From NCBI GenBank assembly GCA_020635815.1, contig JACJZB010000010.1:1-64000 (forward strand): DNA of 64,000 bases, written 5' to 3'. Each line of letters opens with the position of its first letter. Position 1 is the stretch's first letter. The stretch comes from Flavobacteriales bacterium. GTDB taxonomy: Bacteria > Bacteroidota > Bacteroidia > Flavobacteriales_E > Vicingaceae. The notes under the pieces are model-generated. The model was not told the origin of the DNA, searched no databases, and saw only the letters and a list, made by a program, of their open reading frames with translations. This document shows positions 44,449 to 52,144 of this stretch, piece by piece. The translations under genes were made by a program, and so were the position numbers.

Positions 44449-46224
44449 ATGAAATTTGATTTGCCAAAAGACCAAGCTTCTATCATTAAAGTGATAGGTG
44501 TAGGTGGTGGTGGTAGTAATGCCGTAAACCACATGTACAACCAAGGAATTACAGGTGTAGATTTTGTTATCTGTAATACCGATGCACAAGCATTAGAATT
44601 GAGCCCAATACCTAATAAAATTCAGTTAGGAACAACTTTAACTGAAGGATTAGGTGCCGGAGCAAATCCTGAGGTTGGTAAAAATGCGGCTATCGAAGAT
44701 ATCGAAAATATAAAAGCAATTTTAGAGAACAATACCAAAATGGTATTTATTACTGCTGGAATGGGTGGAGGCACAGGAACGGGTGCTGCTCCTGTTATTG
44801 CTCAAACGGCTAGAGAAATGGGTATCTTAACAGTTGGTATTGTTACTATTCCTTTTTCTTTTGAAGGAAGAAGAAGAAAGCAACAAGCTGATGAGGGTTT
44901 GCAAGCTTTAAGAGACAATGTGGATACTATGCTTGTTATTAATAATGACAAGTTGAGAATGATGCACGGGAACTTAAAAATGGGGGAAGCTTTTTCTAAA
45001 GCAGATGATATTTTAACCATTGCTGCAAAAGGAATAGCAGAAATTATTACTGTTGCAGGTTACATTAATGTGGATTTTGAAGATGTTAAAACTGTAATGA
45101 AAGATGGTGGAACTGCAATTATGGGTTCTGCTACTGCCGAAGGAGAAGAGAGAGCAATTAAAGCAGTTTCTAATGCTTTAGCATCGCCGTTACTAAACGA
45201 TAATGAAATTAAGGGGGCTAATTTCATCTTGTTAAATGTAACGTCTGGTGAGGATGAAATTACAATGGATGAAATTGATGAGATTACCGATTACATCCAA
45301 AATGAAGCAGGTTATACTGCAGAATTAATTTGGGGTAACGGTACAGATGAATCGTTAGGAAATAGTATTTCGGTTACGGTAATTGCAACAGGTTTTGGTA
45401 TTTCACAAAATGCAAGTACTGAATTTGGGGTTAAACCAGAGAAGATTGTTCACAGTTTAGATAATGATAAGCCAGTTGTAAATGAAGTGAAAGAAACTTC
45501 AACTGAAACAACTATTGAAAACACAATTGAAGAACCTTATTTAAAACCAACAGAAGTTCAACCAACTTTAGGTTTTGATGAAGAAGACGAAATTGTAAAT
45601 GAAGTTGAAGAAACCACTCAAAAAGTAGTGTTTAGCTTAGAAGATGATATTACTGAAATAGAACAGAAAAGAGAGGAATTTGTAAATGAAATAGAAGAAG
45701 AGATTGAGGTTGAGGAAATCACTTCATTTTCTTTAAATGTAGAAGAAGAAGTTGAAGAATCAATAATTAATGAAGTAACAGAAATTGAATCGCCACAAGA
45801 TGCCATTGAAGATAAGGAAGAAAGATCAGCTTCTACGGTAGTTTGGAATTTACACGATGAAATAGAAGAATCAGAAAATGCGAGAGCAGAAGAAAATAAT
45901 GATCCTTTTGTTTTTGAAAATAAAAAAGAGGAAAAAGTAGAACCAGAAGCTCCTGTTTATACTAATCGAATTCCAGATGAAGACCAACTGAAACGTTCTC
46001 AAGAAAGAATTATGAAAATTAAGGAGTTGGGAATGAAAATGAAAACACCTTCAGGAATTAACGATTTAGAAAAAGAACCAGCGTACAAAAGACGCCAGAT
46101 ATCTTTAGATTCTATTCCTCATTCTTCAGAGAATACAATTTCACGATTTAGCCTTTCTGATGATGAAGACGGAAAGCCAAGATTAAAAGATGATAACTCT
46201 TTTTTGCATGACAATGTAGATTAG
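44449..46224 (+). CDS. ftsZ: Cell division GTPase FtsZ with long acidic linker
   Basis: Tubulin-like protein forming the division ring. The GTPase core occupies about 1-320 with the tubulin signature GGGTGTGAAPVIA (from about residue 106). A linker of about 250 residues follows, very rich in Glu and Val. The C-terminal peptide PRLKDDNSFLHDNVD is probably the FtsA-binding tail of this lineage. At 591 residues it is much longer than E. coli FtsZ (383), all of it in the linker. Last gene of the cluster proper, 96 bases after ftsA, with its own terminator. Confidence 0.96.
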   Translation: MKFDLPKDQASIIKVIGVGGGGSNAVNHMYNQGITGVDFVICNTDAQALELSPIPNKIQLGTTLTEGLGAGANPEVGKNAAIEDIENIKAILENNTKMVFITAGMGGGTGTGAAPVIAQTAREMGILTVGIVTIPFSFEGRRRKQQADEGLQALRDNVDTMLVINNDKLRMMHGNLKMGEAFSKADDILTIAAKGIAEIITVAGYINVDFEDVKTVMKDGGTAIMGSATAEGEERAIKAVSNALASPLLNDNEIKGANFILLNVTSGEDEITMDEIDEITDYIQNEAGYTAELIWGNGTDESLGNSISVTVIATGFGISQNASTEFGVKPEKIVHSLDNDKPVVNEVKETSTETTIENTIEEPYLKPTEVQPTLGFDEEDEIVNEVEETTQKVVFSLEDDITEIEQKREEFVNEIEEEIEVEEITSFSLNVEEEVEESIINEVTEIESPQDAIEDKEERSASTVVWNLHDEIEESENARAEENNDPFVFENKKEEKVEPEAPVYTNRIPDEDQLKRSQERIMKIKELGMKMKTPSGINDLEKEPAYKRRQISLDSIPHSSENTISRFSLSDDEDGKPRLKDDNSFLHDNVD

Positions 46225-46307
46225 TGAAATCCACACTTTAGTGTGGCTAATTGAACTAATCTCGATGAATATCGGGATATGGTGATTAGTTTATAAAGTA
46301 AAAAGCT

Positions 46308-46339
46308 AAAAGGTAAAAGTTGTCGCTTTTACCTTTTTT
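46308..46339 (+). terminator. Rho-independent terminator after ftsZ
   Basis: AAAAGGTAAAAG pairs with CTTTTACCTTTT around a six-base loop and is followed by T. Two smaller inverted repeats (CCACACTTTAGTGTGG at about 46231, and ACTAATC/GATTAGT around 46255-46290) precede it. Confidence 0.75.
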
Positions 46340-46386
46340 GTGTTTATATTCTTTTAACTTTACACTTTTAACTAATTATTATAATT

Positions 46387-46836
46387 ATGAGTTTAGCAAA
46401 TCAAATTAACGCAGATATTAAACAAGCCATGCTGGCGAAGGACAAAGATAAATTAGCTGCATTAAGAGCAGTGAAGTCTGAAATACTATTAGAAGCTACA
46501 AAAGGTGGAGAAACTGAAGTGTCAGATGAAACAGCGTTAAAAATAATTCAAAAATTAGTAAAACAACGTAAAGATTCATCTTCAATTTATGTAGAGCAAG
46601 GAAGAGAAGATTTAGCGAAAGATGAGTTGTTTCAAATTGAAGTGTTGAGTGTGTATTTGCCAGAACAAATGAGCGAAGAAGATGTGCGTAAGGCTGTTCA
46701 AGAACTAATTGCACAAGTTGGTGCATCAGGGCCACAAGATATGGGTAAAGTAATGGGACCAATTATGGGTAAACTAAACGGTAAAGCTGATGGTAAGTTA
46801 ATTTCTTCGTTGGTAAAAGAAGAATTAAATAAATAG
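46387..46836 (+). CDS. GatB/YqeY domain protein
   Basis: A 149-residue protein made of the YqeY domain, the tRNA-binding tail domain also found at the end of the amidotransferase subunit GatB. It has the helical N-terminus (AMLAKDKDKLAALRAVKSEI) and the C-terminal three-helix bundle with GPQDMGKVMGPIMGKLNGKADG. The precise role is unknown, though tRNA or amidotransferase association is likely. It is bounded by terminators on both sides, so it is separately transcribed from ftsZ. Confidence 0.92.
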   Translation: MSLANQINADIKQAMLAKDKDKLAALRAVKSEILLEATKGGETEVSDETALKIIQKLVKQRKDSSSIYVEQGREDLAKDELFQIEVLSVYLPEQMSEEDVRKAVQELIAQVGASGPQDMGKVMGPIMGKLNGKADGKLISSLVKEELNK

Positions 46837-46857
46837 GACGATAGAATTTATAGAATG

Positions 46858-46887
46858 AAAAGGGAAGCAGTTGCTTCCCTTTTTTTA
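46858..46887 (+). terminator. Rho-independent terminator after the YqeY gene
   Basis: A 12-pair stem (AAAAGGGAAGCA with TGCTTCCCTTTT) closes a two-base gap and leads into a run of T. Confidence 0.88.
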
Positions 46888-47073
46888 TTGACGAAAAATC
46901 ATGAAAAAATCATGCTAAAGAATGAAATGTGGTTTTTAAAAATACGAGTAATCTATATTCGATTTAAGCAAAGAAAATATTTTTAGTGCATTCACGACAA
47001 TTGTTAAAGTCAACCTTTTGTTTTTTTTATAAAATATGTTTTGGTGTAGAAGCAAGAACACATGAACTAATAT
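46888..47073. other. AT-rich intergenic region without recognised genes
   Basis: This gap between the YqeY terminator and the convergent esterase gene holds no open frame of coding character, no tRNA-like fold and no clear repeat that I can see. Confidence 0.5.
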
Positions 47074-47715
47074 TTACCAATTATTCTTCTTGGTTTCCTC
47101 AATTAGCACATCCTTTGGTATGTCGTGAGTTCCCTTAAATGGAATAGTTGTAACCTTTACACCTGAATCTATAAAAATGGTTTGTTGTTTTTTAATTCTT
47201 TCTTCGGTTACATACTCATCATCATCTCCATACAAGAAAAAAGTAGTTACATTTTCTATGGTTTTAAAATTAATATCATCAGGAAAAACACTTGCCCACA
47301 AAATAAAATTGTCAACCTTAATTTTACCATCAGAAACCCAACGACAAGCAGTTGCTCCGCCTTGAGAGAAGCCCACAATATTTATTTTAAGGTTTTTGTT
47401 GGTAATGAGTAAATTGTATAGCTGGTTTAAATAATTGACATAATCAATAATCTCATTTTCTCTGTTTTCTTTGGTCATCCAACTTGCACCAACCCTACCA
47501 TCAACACCAACTCCATTTAAGTAAAATTTCGATAATCCTTCTGGAGCAATCACACAAGTTTTATCATCTAAAATAGGACTAAATTTATTGATGAAAAATT
47601 TGGCTAAGTAACCATAGCCGTGTAGTACAAACCATATCGTTTCGGCTGTTTCAATACTACCCAATGTATAATAGGTCGCAGTTTTTTCTATTTTAAGGAT
47701 GTGTTTTTCGCTCAT
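47074..47715 (-). CDS. Alpha/beta hydrolase (phospholipase/carboxylesterase-like)
   Basis: A 213-residue esterase-type alpha/beta hydrolase. The early strand-loop FVLHGYGYLAKFFIN carries the oxyanion region. The nucleophile elbow is VGFSQGGATACRW (Ser near residue 117). The acid is in LYGDDDEYVTEE, and the His in FKGTHDIPKDV. No signal peptide, so cytoplasmic. Its start overlaps the end of the DUF983 gene by 23 bases, so the two are cotranscribed. Confidence 0.83.
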   Translation of the reverse strand: MSEKHILKIEKTATYYTLGSIETAETIWFVLHGYGYLAKFFINKFSPILDDKTCVIAPEGLSKFYLNGVGVDGRVGASWMTKENRENEIIDYVNYLNQLYNLLITNKNLKINIVGFSQGGATACRWVSDGKIKVDNFILWASVFPDDINFKTIENVTTFFLYGDDDEYVTEERIKKQQTIFIDSGVKVTTIPFKGTHDIPKDVLIEETKKNNW

Positions 47716-48088
47716 GTATTTTTACTGCATTAGCGTCATATTTTACCATTAATGCAATCCAAATAGAACGAGAAACTCTTGTTACATAAGGTGCAGTTAC
47801 CACTAAGGCAACAATATCAAGGATTAAAAAAGAAGTAATTGAAAATAAATTTAAAATAGTTAAAGCAACAAAAATTGCTACGGTAATGGCAATAGTAATA
47901 CCGTAACTAACATACATTGCACCATAATAAAAACCGGTTTCTATTTCAAAATCTTGTCCACATTCTGAGCATTTTTCTGGCATATCAAAAAAGCCTTTAT
48001 ATTTATATGAGCTTTTATTTACAAATAAATCGCCTTTTCTACATTTTGGACATTTTAGTTTAAGAATACTTGGAACTGCTTTTGACAT
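47693..48088 (-). CDS. DUF983 membrane protein with zinc-ribbon motifs
   Basis: A 131-residue DUF983 family protein. The N-terminus has two C-x2-C pairs, KCPKCRKGD and KCSECGQDF, likely to bind one zinc. Two transmembrane helices follow (about 55-75 and 80-105). Function is unknown. I place the start at 48088 (MSKAVPSIL) because an upstream ATG at 48115 would lie inside the promoter box CAAAGGTA and add nine atypical residues. Confidence 0.83.
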   Translation of the reverse strand: MSKAVPSILKLKCPKCRKGDLFVNKSSYKYKGFFDMPEKCSECGQDFEIETGFYYGAMYVSYGITIAITVAIFVALTILNLFSITSFLILDIVALVVTAPYVTRVSRSIWIALMVKYDANAVKIHERKTHP

Positions 48089-48112
48089 CTTACAAAGGAA
48101 TAAATTCTTACG

Positions 48113-48120
48113 CAAAGGTA
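48113..48120 (-). promoter_or_regulatory. Putative -7 promoter box for the DUF983-esterase unit
   Basis: Reads TACCTTTG on the minus strand, an exact TAnnTTTG match, 25 bases before the chosen start. Confidence 0.42.
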
Positions 48121-48141
48121 ATAAAAAACAGCCTCTTTTTA

Positions 48142-48175
48142 TTTGGTAAAAGTCAGTTTACTTTAATTAATTTTG
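48142..48175 (+). promoter_or_regulatory. Putative promoter for the ABC-F gene
   Basis: TTTG at 48142-48145 and TAATTTTG at 48168-48175 with 22 bases between, slightly wide for this promoter class. The -7 box ends four bases before the ATG, so the mRNA is probably leaderless or nearly so. Confidence 0.45.
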
Positions 48176-48179
48176 CAGC

Positions 48180-50111
48180 ATGGTTGGAATTAATGAGTTA
48201 ACAGTAAATTTTGGGGAACGATACCTTTTTAATAAAGTATCTTTTTTAATCAATAAGCAAGATAGAATTGGATTGGTGGGAAAAAATGGTGCGGGTAAAT
48301 CTACCATGCTTAAAGTTATTGCTGGTGAGTATGTTGCCGATGAAGGAAATGTTTCTTTTCCTGCTGACTTTACTTTTGGGTACTTACCTCAAGATATGGA
48401 TTTCGTTCATGGACGAACGGTGTTGGAAGAAACCAAATTAGTGTTTGAGGAGGTGAATAAAATTAATGATAAAATTGAAGAAATTAATCATCAATTAGCA
48501 ACAAGAACCGATTATGAATCGGAAGAATATTTAGACTTGCTAAATCACTTAAACGATTACAACGAGCGTTTACAGTTTATTGGTGGATTTAATGTTGATG
48601 GAGAAATAGAAACGATATTAAAAGGATTGGGGTTTACACCTAAAGATTTTAATAGATTAACCGATGAATTTAGTGGTGGGTGGAGAATGCGTATTGAATT
48701 GGCTAAAATTCTGTTAACCAAATCAAATTTATTATTACTCGATGAGCCTACCAACCATTTAGACATTGAGTCGATACAATGGTTGGAAGATTTTTTAAAA
48801 GAATACCCTGGAGCTGTGGTGTTAATTTCACACGATAAAGCATTTTTAGATCATGTAACCAATCGAACAGTAGAAATATCGTTAGGAAAAATTTACGATT
48901 ACAAAACGTATTATTCTAAATATTTAGAACAACGTCAAGAAAGAAGAGAACAACAAATTGCAGCTTATACCAATCAGCAAAAACAAATTGCTGATACCGA
49001 AAAATTTATTGAACGATTTAGATCTAAAGCTACAAAAGCAGTTCAAGTGCAAAGTAGAATTAAACAATTAGATAAAATTGACCGTATTGAAATAGAAGAA
49101 GAAGATAACAGTTCAATGCGATTTTTCTTTCCACCAGCTCCACGTTCAGGAAAAGTTGTGGTAGAGGCGAGAAATTTAGGAAAATCCTTTGGCGATAAAG
49201 AAGTGTTTAAGGACGCTAATTTCTTTGTAGAAAGAGGTAAAAAAATTGCTTTTGTTGGTAAAAATGGAGAAGGAAAAACAACCATGACTAAAATTTTGGT
49301 TGGAGAATTGGAACACGAAGGCGAATTAGTTATTGGACACAATGTAGAGGTGGCTTATTTTGCTCAAAACCAAGCAGATGAATTAGATAAAGAATTAACT
49401 GTTTTTGAAACAATTGATAAAGCTGCTCATGGTGAAATTAGAAAAAAAGTGAGAAACCTTTTAGGTGCTTTTATGTTTGGAGGCGAAGAAGCTGATAAAA
49501 AAATAAAAGTATTATCTGGAGGTGAACGAGCTCGTGTTGCTTTATGTAAATTATTACTTGAGCCAGTTAACTTATTAATTCTCGATGAGCCTACTAATCA
49601 CTTAGATATTCGTTCAAAAGAAGTATTGAAAGACGCACTTAAACATTATGATGGAACATTGCTAGTAATTTCTCATGATAGGGATTTCTTAGATGGTTTA
49701 GTAGAGGAGATGTATGAATTTAAAGAAGGGAAAGTAAAAGAGTTTTTAGGAGGTGTTTACGATTTCTTAAAATCTAAAAAGGTTGATAGCATTAGAGAGT
49801 TTGAACATGTAGAGAAAAGGGCGGATAAAAAAGAGAAAGAAGTTTCAACTTCTCAATTAACTTACGAAGAAAAAAAGCAGTTAGATAAAGATATCCGTAA
49901 AGCCCAAAACAGAACTAACAATTTAGAGAAAAAAATAGAAGAATTAGAAGGCAAGATAGAAGAGTTTAATACAAAATTGTTAGACCCAACGTTGTATTCG
50001 GATGAGCTTTTGAATGAGTACAATGAGGTAAAATTAGCTTTAGATAAAGCAATGGCTGATTGGGAAGAAAGTCAGTTACTAGAGGAAGAGTTGTTGGCGA
50101 AAAGAGATTAA
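48180..50111 (+). CDS. ABC-F family ATPase (ribosome-associated)
   Basis: Soluble tandem ATPase of 643 residues without membrane segments. Walker A sites are VGKNGAGKSTM (near residue 37) and VGKNGEGKTTM (near 360). Signatures are FSGGWRMRIELA and LSGGERARVALC, and each half has LDEPTNHLD. A charged linker between the halves (about 240-300) and a C-terminal coiled coil (about 560-643) match the Uup/EttA-type proteins that act on ribosomes. Which subfamily is not decided by sight. Its 3' end overlaps the convergent ChaN gene by four bases. Confidence 0.92.
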   Translation: MVGINELTVNFGERYLFNKVSFLINKQDRIGLVGKNGAGKSTMLKVIAGEYVADEGNVSFPADFTFGYLPQDMDFVHGRTVLEETKLVFEEVNKINDKIEEINHQLATRTDYESEEYLDLLNHLNDYNERLQFIGGFNVDGEIETILKGLGFTPKDFNRLTDEFSGGWRMRIELAKILLTKSNLLLLDEPTNHLDIESIQWLEDFLKEYPGAVVLISHDKAFLDHVTNRTVEISLGKIYDYKTYYSKYLEQRQERREQQIAAYTNQQKQIADTEKFIERFRSKATKAVQVQSRIKQLDKIDRIEIEEEDNSSMRFFFPPAPRSGKVVVEARNLGKSFGDKEVFKDANFFVERGKKIAFVGKNGEGKTTMTKILVGELEHEGELVIGHNVEVAYFAQNQADELDKELTVFETIDKAAHGEIRKKVRNLLGAFMFGGEEADKKIKVLSGGERARVALCKLLLEPVNLLILDEPTNHLDIRSKEVLKDALKHYDGTLLVISHDRDFLDGLVEEMYEFKEGKVKEFLGGVYDFLKSKKVDSIREFEHVEKRADKKEKEVSTSQLTYEEKKQLDKDIRKAQNRTNNLEKKIEELEGKIEEFNTKLLDPTLYSDELLNEYNEVKLALDKAMADWEESQLLEEELLAKRD

Positions 50112-50977
50112 TGAGTCTTCGTCATTGTTTCTGGAGTAGCAATAATAAAGTGAGCTAAACTTTTATTCTTTTCATCTAAACTATCTATAGCTTTTTGTTC
50201 AACACAACTAATGGTAGCAACTTTTAAATCAGGGTTAGCTTGCTTTAAATACCACAAAATTCCTTCATAATTATTTGAATGGTAAGCCCCGTTGTAATGT
50301 ATAAAAGTTTTCCCTTCAGTCCAATTTTTTAAAATAAAATGAGCCATTGTAGCATCTTTACTAGCTTGTGCTTGTGCTAAAAAATCACCATTCATTCCTT
50401 TAGCATGTGCAGCCATTTTTTTCATTGCTACATAGCCAGGTAGTTTTTCATCATACTTTAAGGGTAGGGGGGCTATATATTTTTTAGCTTCGTCAGATAA
50501 ATGGTTAAAAGCTTTAAAGCCTTGCTGGCTAACCATTCTGGCATAGCGTCTAGGTATGTTGGTAGCAACAAAAGTTAATTGATTTCTTACCGCAAAATCA
50601 AGTAATGGATTATAATCTGTTTCATCATTTGGCCAAAGTTTCGCTTCACTTTTTAAAGTTTTATAATCGATATGACCACCTAAATATTCATTAATAATTA
50701 ATTGGTTGTCAGCCTCATACATTTCAGCACCTAGGGCTAAAAAGTCGTTGTATTGTTCAAAAATATCTTTAGTAAGTTCGTATTGTAACCAATGGTTTAT
50801 TGGGTTGTTGTGCAATTCGCCAAACAAAATAATATCAGCTTCGGCTACCTTTTTTAGTAACTTCTCGTAGCTTATTTTTTTACCATTTTGATCAAAGATT
50901 TTGTACGCTCTTTTCCCGTCTTTAAAAGAGGTAAGAACTATAGCAAGGAGTACTATTGTAATTAGTTTTATTCGCAT
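50108..50977 (-). CDS. ChaN family exported protein
   Basis: A 289-residue ChaN/DUF399-like protein, a family linked to iron or heme binding at the cell surface. A signal peptide spans about 1-19 (MRIKLITIVLLAIVLTSF). Motifs are DIILFGELHNNPINHWLQ near residue 50 and FIHYNGAYHSNNYEGILWYL near 235, with several histidines. I chose the ATG at 50977 because it begins the signal peptide directly; an upstream ATG at 50998 adds seven residues. Confidence 0.85.
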   Translation of the reverse strand: MRIKLITIVLLAIVLTSFKDGKRAYKIFDQNGKKISYEKLLKKVAEADIILFGELHNNPINHWLQYELTKDIFEQYNDFLALGAEMYEADNQLIINEYLGGHIDYKTLKSEAKLWPNDETDYNPLLDFAVRNQLTFVATNIPRRYARMVSQQGFKAFNHLSDEAKKYIAPLPLKYDEKLPGYVAMKKMAAHAKGMNGDFLAQAQASKDATMAHFILKNWTEGKTFIHYNGAYHSNNYEGILWYLKQANPDLKVATISCVEQKAIDSLDEKNKSLAHFIIATPETMTKTH

Positions 50978-51032
50978 AAGTGTTTGGTAACAATGCAAAT
51001 ATATATTAAATTAAAGTACAAAGCAATTAAAA

Positions 51033-52082
51033 CTAAAAGTAGTTTAGTGTGTATTTAAATTCATTGATAATTAACTTGTTAGCGAAGTTGATTTTTAGCC
51101 AATTTATATGTTCTTTAATCATTTTTATAGCTTCTTTTTTTGTTTCAACTTGCAAAGATTTCAAATTGTAATTTAAAGGTCGTTCCAAAAAGTTTAGGTA
51201 GATATTATCAATGTTTAGCAAGTTGTTTTTAACTAAGTATTGATGAAGTTTAGGAAGGTTTAAAATGTTGAGCGTACTAACAGTAGGAGTAATTTCAAAA
51301 TAAATTTCAGGGCAAACTGCTAACATCTGTTTTCTATTTTCAATAAATTTGTTCCAATTAAAACCTTCTCGTATTTCCTCTCCAAGGTTAAAAGTTCCAT
51401 CAATACTCGCACTGATGTGAACATTTTTAAATTTTCTCCAAATGTCGAGTATGTTTTTATCCTTAAAGCTTAAAGTAGAAAAATTGGTGTTATACCGGAG
51501 TAAAATATGGTGTAAGTTTCTTTTTTCTAATTCTTCTAATAATTGGTAATGTTCTTCCATTATTAAAGGTTCACCACCAGCAAAATAGATTTCTTCAACT
51601 TCATCAATGTATTCTAATAATTCACTAAAATCATTTGTAAACGCTTTTATAATTCTGTTTTCTGAGGCGTTATTTTTGCTTCCTTCTTCATACCAAGCCG
51701 AACTATTTCCATGCCAACAAGTTTTACACTTAAAATTGCAAATGTTTGAAAACCGAATGTCCAAATAGATAGGTTGAGGATTGTTTTCTTCAACTCTACT
51801 TATGTCTTTTTGATACTTTTTATTGGAAATTTGTCTTAAACTTTCTTTACCAGAATTTTCAATGTTGTAACAATGGTTGCACCTCTTATCGGCAATATCA
51901 GCCTCAAATTGATTTCTTAGTTTTTTAAACTGTTCTCCATTCCAAATTTCTTTTATAGAGTTTTCTTGCACATTGCCTAAATAACGATTGTTGTTGCAAC
52001 AAGGATGTACTTTTCCTGATTGGGCAACATGCAAATGTACCCAAGGTAAAATACAAAAATGTTTTTTAGAGCGTAAAGTCAT
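51033..52082 (-). CDS. Radical SAM protein with N-terminal SPASM/twitch-like region
   Basis: A 349-residue radical SAM enzyme. An N-terminal cysteine region (CILPWVHLHVAQSGKVHPCC, then CNHCYNIE) resembles SPASM or twitch auxiliary-cluster domains. The radical SAM cluster motif C-x3-C-x2-C follows in SNICNFKCKTCWHGNSS near residue 115, and the SAM-binding segment EIYFAGGEPLIMEEH near 165. Proteins of this type are about 400 residues in my recollection, so the C-terminus (ending KYTLNYF) may be short. No precursor peptide gene lies beside it. Substrate unknown. Confidence 0.8.
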   Translation of the reverse strand: MTLRSKKHFCILPWVHLHVAQSGKVHPCCNNNRYLGNVQENSIKEIWNGEQFKKLRNQFEADIADKRCNHCYNIENSGKESLRQISNKKYQKDISRVEENNPQPIYLDIRFSNICNFKCKTCWHGNSSAWYEEGSKNNASENRIIKAFTNDFSELLEYIDEVEEIYFAGGEPLIMEEHYQLLEELEKRNLHHILLRYNTNFSTLSFKDKNILDIWRKFKNVHISASIDGTFNLGEEIREGFNWNKFIENRKQMLAVCPEIYFEITPTVSTLNILNLPKLHQYLVKNNLLNIDNIYLNFLERPLNYNLKSLQVETKKEAIKMIKEHINWLKINFANKLIINEFKYTLNYF

Positions 52083-52093
52083 TATGCTATAAA

Positions 52094-52128
52094 TAGAAAA
52101 ATCCCTTCTTTAGAAAGGGATTTTTCTA
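52094..52128 (-). terminator. Hairpin terminator after gcvP
   Basis: TAGAAAAATCCCTT pairs perfectly with AAGGGATTTTTCTA around a seven-base loop, just after the gcvP stop. T-rich sequence on the minus strand is within the stem. Confidence 0.68.
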
Positions 52129-52144
52129 TAGTTAAAGGTTTAAT

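Noticed and set aside
50458..50475. Additional palindrome copy in the ChaN gene
   Set aside because: AGGGTAGGGGGGC lacks a second arm and encodes the plausible native segment IAPLPLKYD.
51033..52082. RiPP biosynthesis locus around the radical SAM gene
   Set aside because: No short precursor-like open frame, peptidase or transporter gene adjoins it; the neighbours are housekeeping genes.
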